33,953 nucleotides of DNA from Aestuariicoccus sp032586235. Its GTDB lineage: Bacteria > Pseudomonadota > Alphaproteobacteria > Rhodobacterales > Rhodobacteraceae. How positions within the stretch are numbered: the first letter of the stretch is position 1; every line of letters begins with the position of its first letter. A model generated the notes under the pieces. That model was given only the letters and a program-made list of their open reading frames with translations. It was not told the origin of the DNA and made no database searches. The stretch covers positions 1 through 33,953 of the forward strand of contig NZ_JAWHTD010000040.1 of the NCBI RefSeq assembly GCF_032586235.1, given 5' to 3'. Positions 26,360 to 33,953 of the stretch are shown here, in pieces. A program made the translations under genes and the position numbers.

Positions 26360-26950
26360 TCAATGCGGCCGCTTGGCCTTGGGGTCGAAGGCCATGCCAC
26401 CGATCTTGCGCACCGTGCTGGCCTGCGGGCCGGTTTCGCTCTCTTCCGTCTCGACGACCAGTTCGACGGTGTCGTCGCGCTCCAGATCACCGAAACCGCC
26501 GCCGACCACGCTGTTTTCGTGGAAATAGACCAGCCGGTGATCGGTGGCCATGATCTGGCCATAGCCCGCGTCGTGGTAAATCTCGGTCACCGTTCCCTGC
26601 AGCGGGGTGTCGTGCGTCTTGACGTCGCCGCCGATCTTGTCCTTCCAGCGCTTGACCTCGCGCGCCATCGTGGCGAAGGCGTCGCGGACGGCGACCTGGA
26701 TATGCTCGTGCTGACCCACGTCGGTCTGGTTGTGGCGCACCACCAGCGTATCGCCGGGCACCCGCACCTCGATGGTGACCTCGTAGAGATTGCCGGTCTT
26801 GTGGCGCTTGTGTGGGGCGCGGACATAGACCTTGCAGGCGGTCATGCCGTCAAAGAACGTTTCGAGATGCCGGGCCTTCTGATCGACCAGCGTCTTGACC
26901 TCGTCCGAGGGTTCGACGTTCTGAAAGACAAGTTCCAGGGGCGTTTGCAC
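26360..26950 (-). CDS. HPF/RaiA ribosome-hibernation domain fused to a cold-shock domain
   Basis: A 196-residue protein. The N-terminal 110 residues have the HPF/YfiA beta-alpha-beta pattern (LELVFQNVEPSDEVKTLVDQKARHL, then KVYVRAPHKRHKTGNLYEV, and an amphipathic helix ending in MAREVKRWKDK). The C-terminal 118-185 matches a cold-shock fold: GTVTEIYHDAGYGQIMA, VYFHENSVV, GDTVEL-like DDTVELVVE. The usual long HPF has a different C-terminal dimerisation domain, so this is a distinct architecture known in some proteobacteria. GTG start with AAAGGAG 6 nt upstream. An FNR-type box lies 113 bp upstream. Expected role: ribosome inactivation in energy stress. Confidence 0.9.
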   Translation of the reverse strand: MQTPLELVFQNVEPSDEVKTLVDQKARHLETFFDGMTACKVYVRAPHKRHKTGNLYEVTIEVRVPGDTLVVRHNQTDVGQHEHIQVAVRDAFATMAREVKRWKDKIGGDVKTHDTPLQGTVTEIYHDAGYGQIMATDHRLVYFHENSVVGGGFGDLERDDTVELVVETEESETGPQASTVRKIGGMAFDPKAKRPH

Positions 26951-27062
26951 GGTTGGCTCCTTTCATGCTCTGCGGCAACGGCAACGGCCCCGACAGGCGG
27001 GTCAGGCCGGGCTGGGCCGGGGCCTCGTCGCCGCCATAGTGCACCGTTTCGGCGCGGCGGAA

Positions 27063-27072
27063 TTGACGGCGG

Positions 27073-27076
<4 letters not shown>
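27063..27076. promoter_or_regulatory. FNR-type palindrome upstream of the hibernation factor gene
   Basis: TTGACGGCGGTCAA is a perfect palindrome in its half-sites and matches the FNR consensus TTGAT-N4-ATCAA closely. It lies upstream of the HPF gene and overlaps the last codons of the P-type ATPase. Confidence 0.65.
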
Positions 27077-29760
<2,684 letters not shown>

Positions 29761-29866
29761 GTCGGTTCTCCGGTTCGGGACAGGGCGCGGGGCCTTATGC
29801 GCAGTCTTTCCCGGCGCGGGCCGCCGGGCCTTGTCGCAGATCAAACCGCAAGCCGTAAGGTTCCGC

Positions 29867-29896
29867 CAGCCCCCGTGCCGTCAGCCCCCGTGCCGT
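29867..29896. repeat. 15-bp perfect tandem duplication
   Basis: CAGCCCCCGTGCCGT occurs twice in a row (29867-29881, 29882-29896), with four bases of a third copy. It abuts the 3' end of the small gene at 29896-30129, so slippage here could change its leader to the ATPase gene but not its coding part. Confidence 0.9.
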
Positions 29897-30129
29897 CAGC
29901 GGCGGGCGCCGTGCTGGCCGGTGGCGCAGCGGCGGCAGAGCGCGATCCACTCGGCCAGTTCCCACGCGCCGTGTTCCGGTGTGGCCTTGGGCGGCGCGCT
30001 GTCGTTGGCGCATCGCAGCCACGCCGCCCCGTGCATGAGGGAAAACCCGTGGCCCCGTCCCTGCGGGAATATGAGCACCCCGCGCGTTATTGCCGCTTCG
30101 CTCTCGGCCGGTCCGTCCCCGTTGCGCAT
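29896..30129 (-). CDS. Small hypothetical protein upstream of the P-type ATPase
   Basis: A 77-residue frame starting MRNGDGPAESEAAITRG with AGAGGG 6-7 nt before the ATG. The product contains VLIFPQGRGHGFSLMHGAAW and ends with a Trp/Cys-bearing stretch WELAEWIALCRRCATGQ. The family is not recognised. It starts 60 bp downstream of one FNR-type box and reads in the direction of the ATPase, which supports a real gene in the same transcript. High GC makes chance frames common, so confidence is moderate. Confidence 0.45.
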   Translation of the reverse strand: MRNGDGPAESEAAITRGVLIFPQGRGHGFSLMHGAAWLRCANDSAPPKATPEHGAWELAEWIALCRRCATGQHGARR

Positions 30130-30188
30130 CCCGATCCCTCTCGTCCGCCTCTCTGAGAGCATCGTCAGCGCGCGCGGGGCCCGCCGCA

Positions 30189-30202
30189 TTAACCCCGGTC
30201 AA
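30189..30202. promoter_or_regulatory. FNR-type palindrome, ATPase side
   Basis: TTAACCCCGGTCAA, 59 bp before the small gene that precedes the P-type ATPase. One of two boxes in the divergent region with the Crp/Fnr gene. Confidence 0.6.
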
Positions 30203-30226
30203 TCCCCGACGCGCCGCGCCCACCGA

Positions 30227-30240
30227 TTGAGGCGGATCAA
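30227..30240. promoter_or_regulatory. FNR-type palindrome, regulator side
   Basis: TTGAGGCGGATCAA, 76 bp before the Crp/Fnr-family gene. It would allow autoregulation by that regulator or control by another FNR-type protein. Confidence 0.6.
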
Positions 30241-30316
30241 TCGCGGGCCGCCCGCCCCTGCTATGCCAAGACCGAAGCGGCCGGGGATCCGGCCGAACGG
30301 CCATGGAGACGATGCG

Positions 30317-31063
30317 ATGACCGGCAATGTCTTTGCCATCACCGACGCCACCGGCGGACGGGCGGCGCGGCAGCCCGCGTGCCCCGGGGTGACCACGGCG
30401 CTGGAACGCGCGCTCAACACCAACCGGCGGCGCCACCGCCCCGGCGCGGTGATCGCGCTGGAGGGCAGCGGGCGCGCGGTCGTCCATTGTGTGCTGTCGG
30501 GTTGGGTGTCTTTGTCGAAATCCATGCCCGACGGGCAGCGCCAGATCATCGACTTCGCCCTGCCCGGCGATATCCTGAACGCCGCTTCGGGCGACATGGC
30601 GGCGGGCGCGATGCAGATCGAGGCCGTCACCTTCGCCTCGGTGGCGGAAATCCCCCGGCGCGACTGGGCGCGGCTCTCGCGCGAATTTCCGCAGCTCGGG
30701 GCCTTCGAACAGCGCTTTCTGGCAGAGGCCTTTGCCCGGCTGTCCGAGCGGATGCTGCGGCTGGGCAAGGGCAGCGCCGAGACGCGGATCGCCCATGCGA
30801 TCCTGGAATTCCGCCAGCGCCTGCACGCGGCCGGATCGGGGCATGACCGCGCGCTCCACCTGCCGCTGACCCAGCAGCAGCTGGGCGATTTCGTCGGCCT
30901 GTCCTAGGTCCACGTCTGCCGGACGATGCGCAAGCTGTCGGAAATGGGCGTGATCTCGGTCGGAGAGCACATGCGCATCGCCATAGACGATCCGGACGCT
31001 CTGATGCAGATCGCCGGCATCGACCCGCACACGCACGAGCCCGCGCGCTGTCCGGCATCGTAA
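30317..31063 (+). pseudogene. Crp/Fnr-family regulator with a TAG in the DNA-binding helix
   Basis: In full the gene would encode 248 residues. Residues about 25-145 are a cyclic-nucleotide-binding-like beta barrel (HRPGAVIALEGSGRAVVHCVLSG-type block, then GQRQIIDFALPGDIL). A long dimerisation helix (RLSERMLRLGKGSAETRIAHAI) and the winged helix QQQLGDFVGLS follow. The TAG at 30905-30907 interrupts immediately there; the frame continues VHVCRTMRKLSEMGVISVGEH to a TAA at 31061. Relatives read GLSSVHVCRTLRRL, so a TCG-to-TAG change is the simplest explanation. No N-terminal FNR cysteine cluster is seen, so it is closer to DNR/NnrR-type members. GGAG 8 nt before the ATG fixes the start. As read, the product lacks a DNA-recognition helix. 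Confidence 0.85.
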
Positions 31064-31084
31064 GGGCGCGGCCTGACCGGGGCC

Positions 31085-32023
31085 TTATGACCGCGTGGGG
31101 CCGCGGGGCGGCTCGCCCGCGATCCGCGTGCCCGCATGGCCCGCCAGAAGGTCGAAGGCGTCCTCAAGCCGGCCGATGGCCGCGATCCGGCCCGGGCCAC
31201 TTGTCACGAAGGCGCGGGCCGACGCGACCTTGGGGCCCATCGACCCGGCGGGCAGCGTCAGCTGCGCGGCCTCCTCGGGGTTCAGCCGGTCGATGCGCGC
31301 GGCCCCCGGCGCGCCGAAATCTCGGTAGACCCCGTCGACATCGGTCAGCAAGAGCAGCGCCTCGGCGCCCAGCCGCTCGGCCAGCAAGGCGGTGGTGGCG
31401 TCCTTGTCGACCACCGCCTCGACGCCGATCAGGCTGCCGTCGGGCCGTTGGATCACCGGAATGCCGCCGCCCCCCGCGCAGATCACGACGCAGCCCTGGC
31501 CGATCAACTGGCCGATGACCTTGGTGTCGGGAATATCCAGAGGTTTGGGCGAGGCGACCACGCGCCGCCACTGCGCCCCGTCCCGCGCCATCGCCCAGCC
31601 ATAGCGCTCGGCCATGCCGTCGGCGATGCCCTTGTCATAGACCGGCCCCACGAACTTGGTCGGGGCCCGAAAGGCGGGATCGGCTGGATCGACCAGCACC
31701 TGCGTCAGCAGGGTGACGACGCTGCGGTCATGATCCAGCGCGTTTTCCAGCTCTTGTTCGATGAGATAGCCGATCATGCCGTCGGTCTCGGCCCCCATCA
31801 CGTCCAGAGGAAAGGTCTCGTCGGGACGATAGGCCAGCCCCTGCAGCGCCAAGAGCCCGATCTGAGGCCCGTTGCCGTGGGTCACGACCAGATCGTGCCC
31901 GGCCCGCAGGATCCGCGCCAGCGCCCGCGCCGCCGCCCGGGCATTGCGACGCTGGTTCTCTGCGGTCAACGGCTCTTGCCGGCGCAACAGAGCATTGCCG
32001 CCCAGGGCCGCCACGACGATCAT
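31085..32023 (-). CDS. arcC: Carbamate kinase
   Basis: 312 residues, the normal length. The N-terminus IVVAALGGNALLRR is the amino-acid-kinase nucleotide-binding loop. VVTHGNGPQIGLLALQ, then GAETDGMIGYLIEQEL, VVASPKPLDI and VICAGGGGIPVI are carbamate kinase hallmarks, as is EAVVDKDATTALLAERLGA-type block near the C-terminus. It makes ATP from carbamoyl phosphate and ADP, the last step of the arginine deiminase pathway. No arcA or arcB is present, so the carbamoyl phosphate source must lie elsewhere. Its ATG overlaps the stop of a small upstream gene. It is convergent with the Crp/Fnr pseudogene (21-bp gap). Confidence 0.94.
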   Translation of the reverse strand: MIVVAALGGNALLRRQEPLTAENQRRNARAAARALARILRAGHDLVVTHGNGPQIGLLALQGLAYRPDETFPLDVMGAETDGMIGYLIEQELENALDHDRSVVTLLTQVLVDPADPAFRAPTKFVGPVYDKGIADGMAERYGWAMARDGAQWRRVVASPKPLDIPDTKVIGQLIGQGCVVICAGGGGIPVIQRPDGSLIGVEAVVDKDATTALLAERLGAEALLLLTDVDGVYRDFGAPGAARIDRLNPEEAAQLTLPAGSMGPKVASARAFVTSGPGRIAAIGRLEDAFDLLAGHAGTRIAGEPPRGPTRS

Positions 32024-32250
32024 CGCGCAGGCCTCGCGGTGTCGGACCGGGACGGGCAGGCACTCGGCCCTGAGAGCGGATCGCCCATGCGGCGCCGGGC
32101 GCGGGCGGCCTCTTTGAAGCGGCGCCATGAGCCGCCCTTGTCGGAGATCAGCCCCGGTTTTCCGTCCTGCTGCCGCGGACGATCCGCGTGCGCCGCCAAT
32201 ACGGTCCTCCGGAGGCTCGGGAAACAGACGAAGTTCAAGGTGCCGACCAT
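32020..32250 (-). CDS. Small hypothetical protein translationally coupled to carbamate kinase
   Basis: A 76-residue frame beginning MVGTLNFVCFPSLRRTVLAA with a strong AGGAAGG 8 nt before the ATG. Its TGA overlaps the carbamate kinase ATG (ATGA at 32020-32023). The product is Arg-rich with a disordered C-terminal half. The family is not recognised. The RBS plus the exact stop/start overlap are good signs of a real cistron, perhaps acting as a leader for coupling. Confidence 0.5.
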   Translation of the reverse strand: MVGTLNFVCFPSLRRTVLAAHADRPRQQDGKPGLISDKGGSWRRFKEAARARRRMGDPLSGPSACPSRSDTARPAR

Positions 32251-32378
32251 GCGTTTGCCTTCCTGACCATTCCTGGATCGGCGGCCGGTTGACCTCTGCG
32301 CTCTCAAGACCCTCTCCGACATGCCGCCCCCAATGTTCCACCGCGCGGCCAGAGTTCCCGGCCCCCCGACGCGGCGCA

Positions 32379-32392
32379 TTAATCTGCGTTAA
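32379..32392. promoter_or_regulatory. FNR-type palindrome, carbamate kinase side
   Basis: TTAATCTGCGTTAA, 129 bp before the small gene that leads into carbamate kinase, in the divergent region shared with atpD. Confidence 0.55.
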
Positions 32393-32408
32393 GCCCGGAC
32401 CGCGCGAT

Positions 32409-32422
32409 TTAATCTCGATCAA
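32409..32422. promoter_or_regulatory. FNR-type palindrome, N-ATPase side
   Basis: TTAATCTCGATCAA, 54 bp before the atpD start. Its first eight bases repeat the neighbouring box (TTAATCT followed by C or G). Confidence 0.55.
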
Positions 32423-32476
32423 TGTGTCGCGGCGGGGGTGGGGTAAGGTCGGGCCGACACTTGGCAGAGGACAGGG

Positions 32477-33583
32477 ATGGCCGCGGCGCAGATCCACCAC
32501 ACAGGCCAGATCGGCCATATCGTCGCTATCGAGGGCGGCATCGCGGATGTGCGCTTTGACGGCGGGCTGCCGTCCATCGCCACGCGTCTGGTCACCCTGA
32601 CCGACCCCGAGATCGTCATCGAGGTGGCGGGCCTTCCGGCTGCGGACATCGCGCGGGGGCTGGTGCTGAACCCCACGCCCGAGCTGCGGCTGGGGCTGGC
32701 GGTGCGCGACACCGGGCGGCCCATCGAGGTGCCGGTGGGCGACGCGGTTCTGGGTCGGATGTTCAACGTCTTCGGAGAAACCATTGACGGCGGCCCGCCG
32801 CTGGTTGATGCGCCACGCCGCGCCATCCTGCGCGATCCCGTGCCGCTGTCGAAACGCCGGGTCGAAGGCGCGATCTTCGAGACCGGGATCAAGGCCATCG
32901 ACCTGCTGAGCCCGCTGGAACGGGGCGGCAAGGCGGGGCTCTTCGGCGGCGCGGGCGTTGGCAAGACGGTGCTGATCACCGAGATGATCCACAACATGGT
33001 CGCCGAATATGACGGCATCAGCCTTTTCTGCGGCATCGGCGAACGCTGCCGCGAGGCCGAAGAGCTTTACCGCGAGATGGACGCGGCGGGGGTTCTGGAC
33101 AACACCGTCATGGTCTTCGGCCAGATGAACGAAAGCCCCGGCGTGCGTTTTCGCGTAGGCCACGCCGCGCTGACCATGGCCGAGTATTTCCGCGACGACC
33201 GCCGCCGCAACGTGCTGGTCCTGATCGACAACATCTTCCGCTTCGTTCAGGCCGGGTCCGAGGTGTCGGGCCTTCTGGGCCGGATCCCCAGCCGCGTCGG
33301 CTATCAGCCGACGCTGGGCACCGAACTGGCCGAACTCGAAGAGCGGATCTGTTCGACCGACCGCGGTGCGATGACCTCGATCCAGGCGGTCTATGTGCCC
33401 GCCGACGATTTCACCGACCCCGCAGCGACCCACACGTTTTCGCATCTCTCGCAGCGCAATGCCGCCGCTACCGTGGCCGAGTATTGCTCCGCCGTTCAGA
33501 CCACTGGCGTGACTTGGTCGCGAAGTTCTGTTTGGTGCGGGCAACCTGCTCATTGGATGCAGCAACCGGTTCTCCCCGTATGA
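32477..33583 (+). pseudogene. atpD: N-ATPase-type F1 beta subunit (atpD), truncated
   Basis: The first 325 codons are a good F1 beta subunit: barrel domain (GQIGHIVAIEGGIADVRF), GRMFNVFGETIDGG, P-loop GGAGVGKT (157-164), and DDRRRNVLVLIDNIFRFVQAG. The form GIGERCREAEELYREM is typical of the N-ATPase branch (Na+/H+ F-type ATPases borne on a second operon), which begins with atpD. After THTFSHLS (base 33451) the family sequence stops; the frame then runs 43 more codons of unrelated sequence to 33583. About 130-150 residues including the C-terminal helical domain are missing, so this copy cannot work. GGACAG-type weak RBS (AGAGGACAGGG) precedes the ATG. Confidence 0.88.
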
Positions 33584-33770
33584 CGGTCTTCGCAGGCTCT
33601 TCCTCAAGCCCTCCGATCAGCTTACCAAGAGACGCAAGATCGCTTACCTCTTCCTGGCCCACATCAAATTCTTTGCAGCCAGGAAATTTCAGCGGCTCAA
33701 GATCAGGACCACTGAAGCTCTTGCACAAGTAGCCGCCCGACGAGGACGAGAGAACGGTAACGGTGTCGCT
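33468..33770 (-). pseudogene. N-terminal fragment of an island/phage primase-like protein
   Basis: A 100-residue frame beginning MSDTVTVLSSSSGGYL. It contains DVGQEEVSDLASLGKLIGGL, TVIRGEPVAASNEQVARTK and NFATKSRQW. I recall similar openings in primase/D5-type proteins of phages and islands, where the next residues would enter a catalytic D-x-D motif. Here, after W (33501-33503), the frame reads SERRSNTRPR and stops at 33468, just at the end of atpD homology. So two genes on opposite strands are cut at the same junction. The assignment to a primase is by recollection of pattern and is tentative. Confidence 0.4.
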
Positions 33771-33953
33771 CATCCAATCATGCAACAGCACAGCGGCCGT
33801 TCATGCAAGTTTGGACTTCAAGGCCAATTACATGAAGTTCAATCACAACGCAGTATCTGCACCTCACATCGATAAGTAGTCGGGTTTGAACAACGCCTTC
33901 AGGCGGACTGAAGGCGGGGATTTTGTGTGGTGGGCGTGTGCAGGTCGGCGAAC
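33771..33953. other. Upstream region of the primase-like fragment, with a hairpin
   Basis: No gene. A perfect hairpin at 33894-33916 (CGCCTTCAG, loop GCGGA, CTGAAGGCG) is followed by GGGATTTTG and could end a transcript coming from the left or form an operator. Composition is lower in GC than the energy locus, matching the idea of foreign DNA. Confidence 0.5.

Noticed and set aside
32024..33607. Very long minus-strand frame running through atpD into carbamate kinase (31085-33607)
   Set aside because: Only the part from 32023 downwards is a real protein (carbamate kinase, with RBS and normal length). The rest is antisense to atpD.

Overview
The sequence suggests a GC-rich alphaproteobacterium, most likely a Rhodobacteraceae/roseobacter-type marine bacterium. 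The reasons are the codon use, the style of the long-tailed HU protein, the STAS-MlaE fusion, the SoxR operator type and the FNR-type sites. This assignment is inference; no rRNA is present.

Layout. (1) 1-2833, core-like: tRNA-Asp(GTC), a pirin gene broken by a one-base frameshift, a two-TM potassium channel, tRNA-Val(TAC), and soxR divergent from two tiny overlapping genes across a textbook SoxR operator, closed by a strong terminator. (2) 2843-13315, an AT-richer integrated element of about 10.5 kb bounded by a 21-bp direct repeat. The right copy is the 3' end of an intact tRNA-Val(CAC), and a tyrosine recombinase lies next to it. The cargo is a membrane-anchored SNase-type nuclease, small proteins, a lipoprotein, a serine recombinase with a repeat-rich candidate site, a YecA-family gene broken by a stop, a PLP-dependent decarboxylase, an exported SixA-like phosphatase, and a 504-aa protein with polymerase-like motifs A/B/C. 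That last protein is the most interesting unknown in the window. (3) 13390-25334, core: HU with a basic tail, lon with a candidate heat-shock promoter, a sterol desaturase/fatty acid hydroxylase-family membrane protein, a tightly overlapped arsenate-resistance operon (ArsR-ArsC fusion, GAPDH, ArsJ), and a convergent MlaEFD/PqiC-type lipid transport operon.

(4) 25458-33451, an energy/stress locus: Hsp20, an HPF-cold-shock-domain fusion, a P2-type cation ATPase, a Crp/Fnr regulator (broken by TAG in its HTH), carbamate kinase, and the beta subunit of an N-ATPase-type F1 complex. Six 14-bp palindromes of the form TTRA-N6-TYAA sit in front of these units, two of them in each of two divergent intergenic regions, so the locus reads as one FNR/DNR-like regulon for low oxygen or starvation. 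(5) 33452-33953: atpD stops matching its family at about codon 325. The sequence then becomes foreign and contains the N-terminal part of an island-type primase-like gene on the other strand, so a recombination junction lies at 33449-33503.

Three genes (pirin, yecA-like, crp/fnr) each carry a single-base lesion. Either this genome is accumulating pseudogenes or the consensus has point errors; raw reads would decide.
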